Shown here: positions 39,446-49,118 of the stretch, piece after piece
Layout: each line of letters begins with the position of its first letter
Position numbering within the stretch: the stretch's first letter is position 1
Assembly: GCF_001642805.2 (NCBI RefSeq)
Contig: NZ_CP016948.1
Location: forward strand, 2,914,001 to 2,978,000
Direction: 5' to 3'
Origin: Serratia surfactantfaciens
GTDB lineage: Bacteria > Pseudomonadota > Gammaproteobacteria > Enterobacterales > Enterobacteriaceae
Length of the DNA stretch: 64,000 bases
Notes under the pieces: model-generated
Told to the model about the DNA's origin: nothing
Databases searched by the model: none
The model's input: the letters and a program-made list of their open reading frames with translations, nothing else
Position numbers and translations under genes: made by a program

Positions 39446-40354
39446 TCAGGCGTCGGCCTGCTGCTCCGGTTCAATCACCGGCGCGGCCTCATCGAAATGC
39501 GGCTGCGGCTGGTTAGTCAGCTTCGACAGAATGCTCGCCAACGTTTGGCGCATTTCCGGACGGCGAACGATCATGTCGATCGCGCCTTTTTCGATCAGGA
39601 ATTCGCTGCGCTGGAAGCCCGGCGGCAGTTTCTCGCGCACGGTCTGCTCGATCACGCGCGGGCCGGCGAAGCCGATCAGCGCTTTCGGTTCGGCGATGTT
39701 GATATCGCCCAGCATCGCCAGACTGGCGGAAACGCCGCCCATGGTCGGGTCGGTCAGCACGGAGATGTACGGCAAGCCGCGCTCCTGCATTTTGGCCAAC
39801 GCCGCGCTGGTTTTCGCCATCTGCATCAGCGACATCAGCGCTTCCTGCATACGCGCGCCGCCGCTGGCGGAGAAGCACACCAGCGGACAGTTGTCCTCCA
39901 GCGCCTGCTCAACCGCGCGCACGAAACGTGCGCCGACCACGGAAGACATCGAACCGCCGATAAAGGCGAACTCGAAGGACGCTGCGACGATCGGCATGCC
40001 GTACAGCGTGCCCTTCATCACCACCAGCGCGTCTTTCTCGCCGGTCGCTTTCTGTGCGGCGACCAGGCGATCTTTATAGCGTTTGGAATCCTTGAATTTC
40101 AGAACGTCTTTCGGCTCCAGATCGCTGCCCAGCTCCACTTCGCTGCCTTCGTCCAGCAGGGTATGCAAACGCGCGCGCGCGCCCATACGCATGTGGTGGT
40201 CGCACTTCGGACACACTTCCAGATTACGCTCCAGCTCGGCGCGGTAGAGAACCTGGCCGCAGCTGTCGCATTTGGTCCAGACCCCTTCAGGAATGCTCGC
40301 CTTACGGGTTTGTGTGATATTGCTCTTGTTAAGAATTCGTTCAATCCAGCTCAT
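39446..40354 (-). CDS. accD: Acetyl-CoA carboxylase carboxyltransferase subunit beta
   Basis: AccD (302 residues) with AccA transfers carboxyl groups from biotin to acetyl-CoA to make malonyl-CoA. The N-terminal zinc ribbon uses C29, C32, C48 and C51 (KCDSCGQ and VCPKCDHH). The crotonase-fold core contains [19 protein letters not shown] and [16 protein letters not shown]. The start is the ATG at 40354 ([13 protein letters not shown], as in E. coli). Its upstream gap of 232 bases to dedA probably holds its own promoter. Confidence 0.97.
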   Translation of the reverse strand: MSWIERILNKSNITQTRKASIPEGVWTKCDSCGQVLYRAELERNLEVCPKCDHHMRMGARARLHTLLDEGSEVELGSDLEPKDVLKFKDSKRYKDRLVAAQKATGEKDALVVMKGTLYGMPIVAASFEFAFIGGSMSSVVGARFVRAVEQALEDNCPLVCFSASGGARMQEALMSLMQMAKTSAALAKMQERGLPYISVLTDPTMGGVSASLAMLGDINIAEPKALIGFAGPRVIEQTVREKLPPGFQRSEFLIEKGAIDMIVRRPEMRQTLASILSKLTNQPQPHFDEAAPVIEPEQQADA

Positions 40355-40586
40355 CGATGACCTTTCTGTTTGAACCTGGCACACGCCAGTCCGCTGTTCA
40401 TGCTTTAACAATCCCCCCGAAAACACCCCAATGAAAAAATGCCCGTTCGCGGCGCGGCAAGCGCGGCGACTGAGGCATCGGCTTCAGGGTTGTTCGCAGG
40501 AACAGACCATAATGTCGCTCATTAAACCATATCGGCCCGACGCTGTGGACAAAAAACTGGTCGAACCGACAGGTTGAGCGATGTTT

Positions 40587-41249
40587 TTACTGTTTTTGCT
40601 GGCGGGCGGCCGCGCGCTTGTGGCGCCAAATTTCAATCACGCCCGGCAGAATCGAAACGATGATGATCCCGACGATCAGCAGTTTCAGGTTCTCCTGCAC
40701 CACCGGCAGATCGCCGAACAGGTAGCCAGCATAAGTGAAGAGCAGCACCCAAACCAGTGCGCCAATCACATTGTAGGCGGCGAAGTGGCGATAGGACATA
40801 TGCCCCATACCGGCGACGAACGGCGCAAAAGTGCGCACGATCGGCACGAATCGCGCCAGAATAATCGTTTTCCCGCCGTGCTTCTCATAGAACTGATGCG
40901 TCTTGTCCAGATAGCTGCGGCGGAAGATTTTCGAATTCGGATTGCTGAACAGCTTCTCGCCGAACAGCCGCCCGATCGTATAGTTCACCGCATCGCCGAG
41001 GATCGCCGCCACCACCATCAACGCCACCATGGTGTGCACGTTCAGATCGTTGGTCGGCAACGCCGCCAGCGCGCCGGCGACGAACAGTAAAGAATCCCCC
41101 GGCAGGAACGGCGTCACCACCAGACCGGTTTCGCAAAACAGGATCAGGAACAGAATAGCGTAGACCCACATGCCGTATTGTGCGACCAGTTCGGCCAGAT
41201 GCACATCAATATGCAGAATGAAATCAATAATAAACTTGATGATATCCAT
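40587..41249 (-). CDS. dedA: DedA family membrane protein
   Basis: DedA (220 residues, E. coli 219) belongs to the DedA/Tvp38/VTT superfamily, whose members are now linked to flipping of undecaprenyl phosphate and other lipids. The motifs [19 protein letters not shown] and [19 protein letters not shown] are complete. I start it at the ATG at 41249 ([17 protein letters not shown]) with GAGAG eight bases upstream. It ends in a basic tail. Confidence 0.94.
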   Translation of the reverse strand: MDIIKFIIDFILHIDVHLAELVAQYGMWVYAILFLILFCETGLVVTPFLPGDSLLFVAGALAALPTNDLNVHTMVALMVVAAILGDAVNYTIGRLFGEKLFSNPNSKIFRRSYLDKTHQFYEKHGGKTIILARFVPIVRTFAPFVAGMGHMSYRHFAAYNVIGALVWVLLFTYAGYLFGDLPVVQENLKLLIVGIIIVSILPGVIEIWRHKRAAARQQKQ

Positions 41250-41327
41250 AAATTCTCTCATTGATGCCGAGTGTTTCAATCACCCGGCAGAAGCACAAGG
41301 GAGCGACGCTTTCAGGCGTGCCGGCGT

Positions 41328-42149
41328 TTAATCGTCGGGTAAAAACAGCGGCCCCATCGGCGGCCGCGGTATGCCAAAGTGGTCGGGATAGTCCACGGAA
41401 ACCAGATACAGTCCCTCGGCTCGTGCCGTCGCCGCCGCCAGATTGCGATCCTTCAGCGCCAGCAATTCGGCCATCCAGTTCTCATCCTGATTGCCGCAGC
41501 CGATCTCCATCAGGCTGCCGACGATATTGCGAACCATGTGATGCACAAAGGCATTCGCCTTGATATCTACCACAATATATTCGCCGTAGCGCGTAACCTT
41601 AACGTGTTTTACGAAGCGCCACGGGGTACGCGACTGGCATTGCACCGCACGGAACGAGGTGAAATCGTTCTCGCCCAGCAGCGCCTGCGCCGCCCGGTGC
41701 ATGCGATCGGCGTCCAGCGGGTGATAAAAATGCGTCACCCCCTGCTGCAGCACCGCCGGCCGGTAGCGATGGTTGAAAATAATATAGCGGTAACGGCGCG
41801 CGGTGGCGCTGAAACGCGCGTGAAAATCGTCGGCGACCGGGCTCACCCAGCGCACCGCGATGTCCGGCGGCAGATGGGTGTTCACCCCCATCGTCCAGGC
41901 GGCGTCCTTGCGGCGCGCGGTAGTTTCGAAATGCACCACCTGCCCGGTGGCGTGCACGCCGGCGTCGGTGCGCCCGGCGCACAGCACGTTGATCGGCGCA
42001 TCCGCCACCTTGCTCAACGCCTGCTCCAGCCGCTCCTGCACGCTGGCCACTTCTTGCTGCCGCTGCCAGCCGTAATAACGGCTGCCGTCATATTCGATGC
42101 CCAGCGCGATCTTCAGCGTCGGCTGAGCGGACGAGACCACCTCAGACAT
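41328..42149 (-). CDS. truA: tRNA pseudouridine(38-40) synthase
   Basis: TruA (273 residues) makes pseudouridine at positions 38-40 of many tRNAs. The catalytic aspartate is D62 in [27 protein letters not shown] and [13 protein letters not shown] are further family motifs. The start overlaps the usg stop by one base (TGATG), the classical usg-truA arrangement. Confidence 0.97.
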   Translation of the reverse strand: MSEVVSSAQPTLKIALGIEYDGSRYYGWQRQQEVASVQERLEQALSKVADAPINVLCAGRTDAGVHATGQVVHFETTARRKDAAWTMGVNTHLPPDIAVRWVSPVADDFHARFSATARRYRYIIFNHRYRPAVLQQGVTHFYHPLDADRMHRAAQALLGENDFTSFRAVQCQSRTPWRFVKHVKVTRYGEYIVVDIKANAFVHHMVRNIVGSLMEIGCGNQDENWMAELLALKDRNLAAATARAEGLYLVSVDYPDHFGIPRPPMGPLFLPDD

Positions 42150-43159
42150 CAGTACATCTGCTCCTGCACCAGACGCTCGGCGGTTTCGACAGCCATCAAC
42201 GCGCCGCCGAAGCGCACGTTGTCCGCCACCGTCCAGAATTGCAGCAGCTCGGGGATGCCGTAATCGTTACGCAGGCAGCCGATGCTGAGCGCATCGCTGC
42301 CGGAAGCATCGGTGACCTGCGTCGGGTAATCGTCTTCTTCGCTCAGCTGAATGTCCTCGACCTCTTCGAGCTCGCTGCGCGCCTCCTCGGCGGACAACGG
42401 ACGCAGCGCTTCCAGGTGCACCACCTGCGCGTGGCCATAAAACACCGGCGACTGCACGCAGCTCACCGAGATCGGCAAACCTTCATCCTGCAGCACCTTG
42501 CGCACCTGATCGACGATCAGGCGCTCTTCGCGCACGCTGCCCTGTTCGTCGGCAATCAGCGGCAGCAGGTTGAACGCCAGCTGTTTGCCGAAGACGCCCT
42601 CCTCGGCCGGGATGCCATTCAGCAGACGCGCGCTTTGGCCGGCCAGATCGTCCACCGCCGCCTTGCCGCGCGACGATACCGACATCAGCGTGGTGACGTG
42701 CAGACGCGACAGCCCCGCCTGTTCGGTCAGCGGTTTGATCGCCGTCAGCAGTTGGCTGACCATGCTGTCGGCCACCGCGACGATATTGCGGTTGCGGTAA
42801 TCCGCCAGCACCTGCGGGTTAACGCCAGGCACCACCAGCGGCACATCCGGCTCCATGGCGAACAGGCCGCTGGTGTCGATCACCAGACAGCCCATATTGC
42901 CGGCTTCTTCAGCATAGCGCGCGGAAGCTTCGCTGCCGGCGACGAAGAAGGCCAGCTGCGCCTGCGACCAGTCGAACTCTTCGGCGTTTTGCACCAGAAT
43001 GGACTTGCCGTTGAAGCGCACATTGGCGCCCGCGCTGCGCTCGCTTGCCAGAGGATAGAGCTCACCCACCGGGAACTGGCGTTCCTGCAACAATTCCAGC
43101 AACGCTTCACCTACCGCGCCAGTGGCGCCGAGCAGCGCGATATTCCAGCCGTCAGACAT
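42149..43159 (-). CDS. usg: Usg, aspartate-semialdehyde dehydrogenase-like protein
   Basis: Usg (336 residues) has the fold of aspartate-semialdehyde dehydrogenase, with the N-terminal NADP loop [18 protein letters not shown] and the C-terminal EFG-like dimerisation part. Where Asd has its catalytic cysteine, Usg reads [12 protein letters not shown], so the nucleophile is missing, as in E. coli Usg. It is unlikely to be an active dehydrogenase, and its role is unknown. It lies between pdxB and truA and is coupled to truA. Confidence 0.93.
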   Translation of the reverse strand: MSDGWNIALLGATGAVGEALLELLQERQFPVGELYPLASERSAGANVRFNGKSILVQNAEEFDWSQAQLAFFVAGSEASARYAEEAGNMGCLVIDTSGLFAMEPDVPLVVPGVNPQVLADYRNRNIVAVADSMVSQLLTAIKPLTEQAGLSRLHVTTLMSVSSRGKAAVDDLAGQSARLLNGIPAEEGVFGKQLAFNLLPLIADEQGSVREERLIVDQVRKVLQDEGLPISVSCVQSPVFYGHAQVVHLEALRPLSAEEARSELEEVEDIQLSEEDDYPTQVTDASGSDALSIGCLRNDYGIPELLQFWTVADNVRFGGALMAVETAERLVQEQMY

Positions 43160-43283
43160 TGGGGTTTTCTCCAGAGTATTTCATTCATAAAAGCAGACGG
43201 GCAGTGCAGCCACCGCCCGATAATCTTTGCCGCTCACTGTAGCGGCGTTGGCTTAAGACAACCTTACGCGTTGACGAGATGGC

Positions 43284-44405
43284 CTACGCCACGCTGAAGC
43301 CCAGCTTGCCGAGCAGCTCGGCGCTGGCGCTGTCATCGCATTGCACGACCAACGAAGACCACTCGCGGCGCTCCTGGTAGTGCTTGCGCAGGCGATCGAA
43401 CTCGCCCGGTTGCCCGGCGACTTTGCGCAGCGGCGCATCATCGCGGCGCACATCATACACCAAGTGCATCAATCGTTTTAACCGCGCTTCATCCAGCGGC
43501 CCGTTGAGGCGGATCTGGCTGAACTCGGGCGGCGGCAGCAGCGAGGCCAGCGCTACCTGCTGCGGCTGCCCCAGATGACGGCTGAAAGCCTCGAACACCT
43601 GGGTGGTGCCGCGTGCCTTGCCTTCCAGCGTATACCCGGCGATGTGCGCAGTGCCGATATCCACCCGCGCCAGCAGCGGCAAGGAGAGGTCCGGCTCCGG
43701 TTCCCACACGTCCAGCACCGTGCTCAGTTTTTTGCCCTTTTCCAACGCCTGCAGCAGCGCGGCGTTATCCACCACCGGCCCGCGACAGGCGTTGATCAGA
43801 ATGCGGTTGTCCGGCAGCGCCGCCAGCAGGTCGGCATCCGCCAGATGCAGCGAATGGTATGGGCCGGATTTATTCAGCGGCGTGTGGAAGGTCAGCACGT
43901 CGGCTTCGGCCACCAGTTTCTCCAGTGGCAAAAATTCCCCGGCGTCGCCGCGATCGGCGCGCGGCGGATCGCACAGCAGCGTGCGCACGCCCAGTGCTTT
44001 GAGGCGTGCGTCCAGGCGCGAACCGACGTTGCCCACGCCGACGATGCCGACGGTTTTATCCCGCAGGTGGAAACCGTCGCGTTCAGCCAGCAGCATCAAG
44101 GCGGAGAACACATACTCGACCACCGCGATGGCGTTGCAGCCCGGCGCGGCGGAAAAACCGATGCCCTGCCGCTGCAGCCAGGCGTCATCGACGTGATCGG
44201 TGCCGGCGGTGGCGGTGCCGACAAAGCCAATGCGGCTGCCGGCCAACAATTCTTCATTTACCTTGGTGACCGAACGCACCATCAGCGCGTCGGCACCCGC
44301 CAGCGCCTCGCGCGGGATCGGGCGGCCAGGCACCGCCTGCACATCGCCCAGGCGGCTGAACAGCTCGGCCGCATACGGCATATTTTCATCAACCAGAATC
44401 TTCAC
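43284..44405 (-). CDS. pdxB: 4-phosphoerythronate dehydrogenase
   Basis: PdxB (373 residues, E. coli 378) oxidises 4-phosphoerythronate in the DXP-dependent pyridoxal phosphate pathway. The Rossmann loop is GIVGVGNVG at residues 120-128. The catalytic region contains [13 protein letters not shown] and [17 protein letters not shown]. It is the last backbone gene before the accessory block: in E. coli flk is adjacent, whereas here flk is 15 kb away. Confidence 0.97.
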   Translation of the reverse strand: MKILVDENMPYAAELFSRLGDVQAVPGRPIPREALAGADALMVRSVTKVNEELLAGSRIGFVGTATAGTDHVDDAWLQRQGIGFSAAPGCNAIAVVEYVFSALMLLAERDGFHLRDKTVGIVGVGNVGSRLDARLKALGVRTLLCDPPRADRGDAGEFLPLEKLVAEADVLTFHTPLNKSGPYHSLHLADADLLAALPDNRILINACRGPVVDNAALLQALEKGKKLSTVLDVWEPEPDLSLPLLARVDIGTAHIAGYTLEGKARGTTQVFEAFSRHLGQPQQVALASLLPPPEFSQIRLNGPLDEARLKRLMHLVYDVRRDDAPLRKVAGQPGEFDRLRKHYQERREWSSLVVQCDDSASAELLGKLGFSVA

Positions 44406-44458
44406 TGCGTTCTCCGACGGTTTACGGCTATTGGTCTGCGAAATAGTGTGCCACTGAA

Positions 44459-45232
44459 TCAGGCACGGCGAAAGCGCTCAGGGGTGGTGCCGGCGATCTG
44501 CTGGAACATGACGATAAACGCCGAGGCGGAGCTGTAGCCGACGTCCAACGCCACTTCCTGCACGGTTTTTCCCTGTTCGAGCAGCGACACGGCGTGCAGG
44601 AAACGCAGGCGCTGGCGCCATTCGCTGAACGACATGCCCAGATCCTGCTGGCAGCGGCGCGACAGGGTGCGCTCGGTGGTGTAGACCCGAGCCGCCCAGG
44701 CCGCCAGCGAGGTGTTGTCCGCCGGGCAATGCTCCAGCGCTTCCAGCACCGGGGCCAAAAACTTGTCGTCCGACGACGGCAGATAGGTTTGTTGGCGCGG
44801 CGACAGGCGCAGCTGATCGATCAGCACCTGACAGAGGCGCAAATCCTCTTCCGCCTGTGGGATGTACTGCTTGCGCGCATAGAAATCCTCGGCGATGGCG
44901 CGGAATATCGGCGTCACGCTCACCAGACAAGGGTCGGCCGGCATGCCGACGCACAGCGCCGGCGTGATGTCCACCATGCGGCACTGCGCCAGCCGCTGGT
45001 TATAGCAGGAGTGTTCGATGCCGGCCGGCGCCCACAGCACGAATTCCGGCGGCGCCAGAAAGCGCTGCCCGCCGATGCGCAGCACCATCACCCCGGCTTT
45101 GACCCACATCAACTGGCCCCAGGTATGGCTGTGCGGCTGGAATTCGGTGCGTGCGTTAAACTCCTCGCAGCGGAACTGCACCGGGTTGGGCGCCGGGATC
45201 AGCGACTCGGGGAAATGGCGGATTTCTGGCAT
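44459..45232 (-). CDS. AraC-family regulator with cupin sensor
   Basis: This 257-residue regulator has an N-terminal cupin ([16 protein letters not shown]) and a C-terminal double helix-turn-helix (about residues 170-255, with [20 protein letters not shown] and [20 protein letters not shown]). The layout resembles E. coli NimR (YeaM). It is divergent from an EamA-type exporter and an inverted repeat lies between them, so it probably controls that gene. The inducer is unknown. It is 53 bases from pdxB. Confidence 0.9.
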   Translation of the reverse strand: MPEIRHFPESLIPAPNPVQFRCEEFNARTEFQPHSHTWGQLMWVKAGVMVLRIGGQRFLAPPEFVLWAPAGIEHSCYNQRLAQCRMVDITPALCVGMPADPCLVSVTPIFRAIAEDFYARKQYIPQAEEDLRLCQVLIDQLRLSPRQQTYLPSSDDKFLAPVLEALEHCPADNTSLAAWAARVYTTERTLSRRCQQDLGMSFSEWRQRLRFLHAVSLLEQGKTVQEVALDVGYSSASAFIVMFQQIAGTTPERFRRA

Positions 45233-45270
45233 GGTTTCGTCCCGTGATTTGTCTTGTTTACGCCGATTTT

Positions 45271-45304
45271 TGTCTGGATATCGCTATATATGATAAACCG
45301 GACA
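45271..45304. promoter_or_regulatory. Inverted repeat between the AraC regulator and EamA exporter
   Basis: TGTCTGG (45271-45277) and CCGGACA (45298-45304) form a near-perfect inverted pair 20 bases apart, in a 117-base divergent gap. An AT-rich spacer (ATATCGCTATATATGATAAA) lies between the halves. This is a candidate operator for the AraC-type regulator. Confidence 0.5.
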
Positions 45305-45349
45305 CGCGTAGACTAGCCAGCATGTTGGACGTTATTGAGAATAATTATC

Positions 45350-46270
45350 ATGAATATGCTCTTCCCGCTGTTGGCCGTGCTGATTTGGTCGATTAACGCC
45401 GTCGTCAGCAAACTCTCCGCCACCGCCATCGATCCGGCGGCCATTTCACTTTACCGCTGGTTGCTGGCGCTGATCGCGCTGACGCCGTTCGTGCTGCCGG
45501 GCGTGTTGCGCAACTGGGCGCAGGTGCGCGCCAACTGGTGGAAACTGATGATCCTCGGCTTGCTGGGCATGGTGCTGTATCAAAGCCTGGCCTATTACGC
45601 GGCGCACAGCGTCAGCGCGCTGTTTATGGGCATCATCGTGTCGCTGATCCCGCTGCTGACCATCCTCATCAGCATCGTACTGCTGCGCATTGCGCCGACC
45701 GTCGGCGTGTTGCTCGGCAGCATACTCTCCTTCTGCGGTTTGATCTGGCTGGTCAGCGGCGGCCAGCCCGGCGTGCTGTTGCAACATGGCATCGGCAAGG
45801 GGGAATTGATGATGCTGCTCGCCACCGCCTCTTACGCGCTGTATGGCGTGTTGACCAAACGCTGGGCCATCGCGCTGCCGAACTGGCAATCGCTGTACGT
45901 GCAGATCCTGTTCGGCGTGCTGCTGTTGCTGCCTAACTTCCTGATGGCTCAGGATGTTGGACTGAACGGCCATAACCTGCCGCTGGTGCTGTTCGCCGGC
46001 ATTCCGGCTTCAATCATCGCCCCGTTCCTGTGGATCCAGGGCGTGATGCGACTGGGCGCCAATACCGCCTCGATCTTCATGAACCTGGCGCCGGTGTTCA
46101 CCGCCGCCATCGCCGTGCTGTTCCTGCATGAGCAGCTGCACGGTTACCACCTGATCGGCGGCGGCATCACCCTGCTGGGCGTGATCCTGTCGCAGCGGCT
46201 GCGCACGCCGCTGACGCGTAAAGCCAAAGCCCCGGCGGCCAACGCCGAATCCTGCAAAGAACAGGCTTAA
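45350..46270 (+). CDS. EamA-family (DMT) exporter
   Basis: This 306-residue protein has ten hydrophobic segments forming two EamA repeats (about 1-140 and 150-290), with GEL-like and PxxA motifs such as VVSKLSATAIDPAAISLYRW and the second-half RLGANTASIFMNLAPVF. It is a predicted drug/metabolite exporter. The ATG at 45350 is preferred to the TTG at 45335. Its TAA stop overlaps the stop of tctE on the other strand (TTAA). The substrate is unknown. Confidence 0.88.
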   Translation: MNMLFPLLAVLIWSINAVVSKLSATAIDPAAISLYRWLLALIALTPFVLPGVLRNWAQVRANWWKLMILGLLGMVLYQSLAYYAAHSVSALFMGIIVSLIPLLTILISIVLLRIAPTVGVLLGSILSFCGLIWLVSGGQPGVLLQHGIGKGELMMLLATASYALYGVLTKRWAIALPNWQSLYVQILFGVLLLLPNFLMAQDVGLNGHNLPLVLFAGIPASIIAPFLWIQGVMRLGANTASIFMNLAPVFTAAIAVLFLHEQLHGYHLIGGGITLLGVILSQRLRTPLTRKAKAPAANAESCKEQA

Positions 46271-47685
46271 GGCAGCAACCTGAAACGCACCCGCACCAAC
46301 AGGCCGCCCAGCGCGGCGGAGCTCAGCAGCTCCGGGCGGGTGCCGTGATACGCGGTGATGTCTTTCACCAACGCCAGCCCTAAACCGGCGCCCGGCTGAT
46401 CGCCCACATTGTCCAGCCGGTGAAACGGCTGCAGCGCCAACGCCTTGTCCTGCAAGGCGATGCCGGGGCCGCTGTCTTCAATCTCCAGCACGCCTTCCCC
46501 CACCGCCTTATCCTGAGTAAGACGAGCGGTCACCACGCCCTGACGCGGCGTGTATTTCAGCGCGTTGTCCAACAGGTTGGCGCACAGTTCGGCCAGCAGC
46601 AACGCCTCCCCCGCCACCTGACACGCCGCCTCGCCTTCGAAACCGAGATCGATCTGCTTACTGCGCGCCTGCGGCAGGCGAGAGAAGCAGGCGTCGCGCA
46701 GCACCTGCGCCAGATTGACCGGCTGCAGTTTACGCTCGGCCTGGTGCTCGCTGGCCTTCAGGCGTGAAAGGTGCAGCAGCCGGTCGGTCAGCGCCACGGT
46801 ATTATCCAGCGTCGCGCTCATCGCCTGCAGACTTTCACGCCACTGCTGCGGCCGATCGCTGGCCAGCGCCACCCCGACCTGGGTCTTCAATACCGTCAAC
46901 GGCGTGCGCAGCTGGTGGGAAGCATCGGCACTAAAGCGCTCCTGACGCGCCACCATCAGCCGCAGCCGTTCGATGTAACGATTGAACGCCACCAGCAGCG
47001 GCTGCATCTCCGACCACGGAAGAACCCGCGGCAAGGGCGTCAGCTCGCCCGGATCGCGCCGCAGCATGATGCCGGAGAGTTTGCGCATCGGCTTCAACAC
47101 TCGCTTGAGCAGCGCGAACGCCAGGATCAGGGTCAACACCACCACCGTGCCCTGGCTCAACAGCGCCGCGATCATCATCTGTCGCGCCAGGTAACGGCGC
47201 GATTCCAGGGTTTCCGCCACCAGGATGGTCGCCATGCCGCTTACGCCCGACTCGTTGACCGGTTGAAACAGCGCCGCCACGCGGATCGGCCGGCCGAGGT
47301 ATTCCGCATCATAGAAATGCACCAGCGCCGGGTAGAGCGTGGAGCGCGGGATGTGGGGCGGCAGCGACGGCAGATCGTCATAGCCCGAGATGCTTTGCCC
47401 CTGCGGCGAGATCACCTCGTAATAGAGCTGATCGTTCATGTTGCGCTCGAAGCTGTCGAGCACCACATAGGGCACATCGACCGCCAGCTTGCCTTCGCGC
47501 ACCACCAGTCGCTCCGCCACGGTGCGCGCCGACGCCAGCAGCGTGCGATCGTAAGCCAGGGTGGCGGCGCTCATGGCGCTGAAATAGTGGGTGTAGATAG
47601 AGATGCCGCCCAACGCCAGCAGCGGCAGGCCAAAAAACAGCAGCAGTTGATAGAACAGCGAACGCGGCGCGTTAAACCACCGCAT
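46267..47685 (-). CDS. tctE: Sensor histidine kinase TctE
   Basis: TctE (472 residues) is the membrane sensor that detects tricarboxylates. It has membrane segments at about residues 11-30 and 171-193, a periplasmic domain of about 140 residues between them, the phosphorylated H257 in FSADASHQLRTPLTVLKTQ, and the ATPase boxes LCANLLDNALKYTP, EIEDSGPGI and GAGLGLALVK. I start it at the ATG at 47685 (MRWFNAPRSLFYQ), which overlaps the tctD 3' end by 14 bases. The frame remains open upstream only because it shadows tctD. Confidence 0.94.
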   Translation of the reverse strand: MRWFNAPRSLFYQLLLFFGLPLLALGGISIYTHYFSAMSAATLAYDRTLLASARTVAERLVVREGKLAVDVPYVVLDSFERNMNDQLYYEVISPQGQSISGYDDLPSLPPHIPRSTLYPALVHFYDAEYLGRPIRVAALFQPVNESGVSGMATILVAETLESRRYLARQMMIAALLSQGTVVVLTLILAFALLKRVLKPMRKLSGIMLRRDPGELTPLPRVLPWSEMQPLLVAFNRYIERLRLMVARQERFSADASHQLRTPLTVLKTQVGVALASDRPQQWRESLQAMSATLDNTVALTDRLLHLSRLKASEHQAERKLQPVNLAQVLRDACFSRLPQARSKQIDLGFEGEAACQVAGEALLLAELCANLLDNALKYTPRQGVVTARLTQDKAVGEGVLEIEDSGPGIALQDKALALQPFHRLDNVGDQPGAGLGLALVKDITAYHGTRPELLSSAALGGLLVRVRFRLLP

Positions 47686-48346
47686 TGCACAGTTCCAGGC
47701 TGTAGCCCAGACCGCGCAGCGTGACGATCGCCACGTCGCTGCCCTGCAGCTTTTTCCGCAAACGGTGTACGTAAAGCTCGATGCTCTCCGGGTTAGCCTC
47801 GTCGGACAACGTAAACACCTGCTCAAACAGCTGCTGCTTGGCCACCGGACGGCCGCGCCGGTGCATCAATGCGGTCAACACCGACAGTTCGCGCGGCGTC
47901 AGCGCCAGCGGCCGGCTCTCCAGCAAGAAGTAGCCTTCGTCGTGGTAGGTCAGCGCGCCATACTGCAAAGCCGGCTGCGCGGCGCCGACGCTGCGGCGCA
48001 GCAACGCCCGAATGCGCGCCTCCAGCTCGTCCAGTTCGAACGGCTTGGTGAGATAATCATCCGCCCCCAGGTTCAGGCCTTTCACCCGATCGGTTACGTC
48101 GGTGCGCGCCGTCAGCAGCAGCACCGGCAGATCCTGCCCGCGCTTGCGCAGACGCGCCAGCAGCTCCAGCCCGTTCAAACGCGGCAGCGCTACATCCAGC
48201 ACCGCCAGCGCATAGCGTTCATTGAGCAACAGGTGGTCGGCCGCCACGCCGTCCGGCGCGACGTCGACGGCAAACCCGGCGCCGGTCAGCGCTTTTTGCA
48301 ACCAGTGAGACAGCTCGGGGTGATCTTCAACCAATAACAGTCGCAT
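47672..48346 (-). CDS. tctD: Response regulator TctD
   Basis: TctD (224 residues) is an OmpR/PhoB-class response regulator. D51 (VLDVALPRLNG) is the phosphorylation site, K101 lies in DYLTKPFELDEL, and the C-terminal winged helix ends near LYVHRLRKKLQGSDVAIVTLRGLGYSL. In Salmonella TctD controls the tricarboxylate importer tctCBA. Here tctDE is divergent from tctCBA with a 109-codon gene between. Confidence 0.94.
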   Translation of the reverse strand: MRLLLVEDHPELSHWLQKALTGAGFAVDVAPDGVAADHLLLNERYALAVLDVALPRLNGLELLARLRKRGQDLPVLLLTARTDVTDRVKGLNLGADDYLTKPFELDELEARIRALLRRSVGAAQPALQYGALTYHDEGYFLLESRPLALTPRELSVLTALMHRRGRPVAKQQLFEQVFTLSDEANPESIELYVHRLRKKLQGSDVAIVTLRGLGYSLELCNAVV

Positions 48347-48513
48347 GTTCCCATTCCATTGATTTACCTGAACAACCCGGCGCCGATGCAGCGCCTGTTA
48401 ACAGGCCGATAACAGAGAATGGCATGGAAAATAAGGGGATAAAAGAGCACTGCGCCGCCAGTTTTGGGAGCTGGCACACAATTATGCGTAGTGGCGCGCG
48501 ATCGTAGGTGGGG

Positions 48514-48843
48514 TCAGATCAGCGGGATGGGGCTATCGGCAAGAGCAATATCCAACACCGGGCGCAGCTTGTCGGCGGTAAACGGCGAAGGCACCAGCAC
48601 GGAGCGGTTGTTGGCGGCAAACACCAGATCGATGCCGGTCACGCAGGCGGTCATCGCACAGACATACTTTTCACCGTCGGCGTTGACAAAATGCAGCTCG
48701 AATACGCCTATATCGGCGCGCAGGCGTTTCAAACGACACTGCGCGTTTTCTCCGGCCATCTCAGCATAGACTTCAGGCAACCGTTTAATCGCGCACACTT
48801 TGGCGCTGTCCCTACCGCCAAACAATTTCCCTAACGAAAACAT
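48514..48843 (-). CDS. Hypothetical protein between tctD and tctC
   Basis: I do not recognise this 109-residue protein. It starts MFSLGKLFGGRDSAKV, is soluble, and contains three cysteines (ICAIKR-like VCAIKR, QCRLKR, VCAMTACVTG). The run VFELHFVNADGEKYVCAM looks like two beta strands. Codon use is ordinary for the genome and the ribosome site is weak. Its place between tctD and tctC, in the tctDE orientation but 167 bases away from it, may be accidental. It could be a small regulatory or immunity-like protein, but nothing in the sequence shows that. Confidence 0.65.
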   Translation of the reverse strand: MFSLGKLFGGRDSAKVCAIKRLPEVYAEMAGENAQCRLKRLRADIGVFELHFVNADGEKYVCAMTACVTGIDLVFAANNRSVLVPSPFTADKLRPVLDIALADSPIPLI

Positions 48844-49028
48844 ATCACTGCGTCTCTATTCATTTCAGTGCTCATGATTTTATCGCGAAAGCAAAACGCC
48901 GAACCTGATATTACGCAGGGTTTTAGCCGGTTTTGCGCCCTGTTCTTCTCTTCCTTTCTATGGTAGCCCACCCGCTATTCGCTCGCGACAAGAGACCCCA
49001 ATCACAGACTGGAAACTTTTCCGTCCGC

Positions 49029-49047
49029 TGAAAGGTAAATGAAAGGT
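49029..49047 (+). promoter_or_regulatory. Direct repeat upstream of tctC, possible TctD site
   Basis: TGAAAGGT occurs at 49029-49036 and again at 49040-49047, 11 bases apart, about 72 bases upstream of the tctC ATG. Direct repeats one helical turn apart are the usual binding pattern of OmpR/PhoB-class regulators, so TctD is the natural candidate. A GGAAACTTTTCC palindrome lies just upstream (49011-49022). Confidence 0.55.
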
Positions 49048-49118
49048 TGTTGTTTTAACAATCCCGCAACCGCACCCGGCGGGATTCACAACCAGAACAA
49101 TACCGAGGGCAAGTCACA

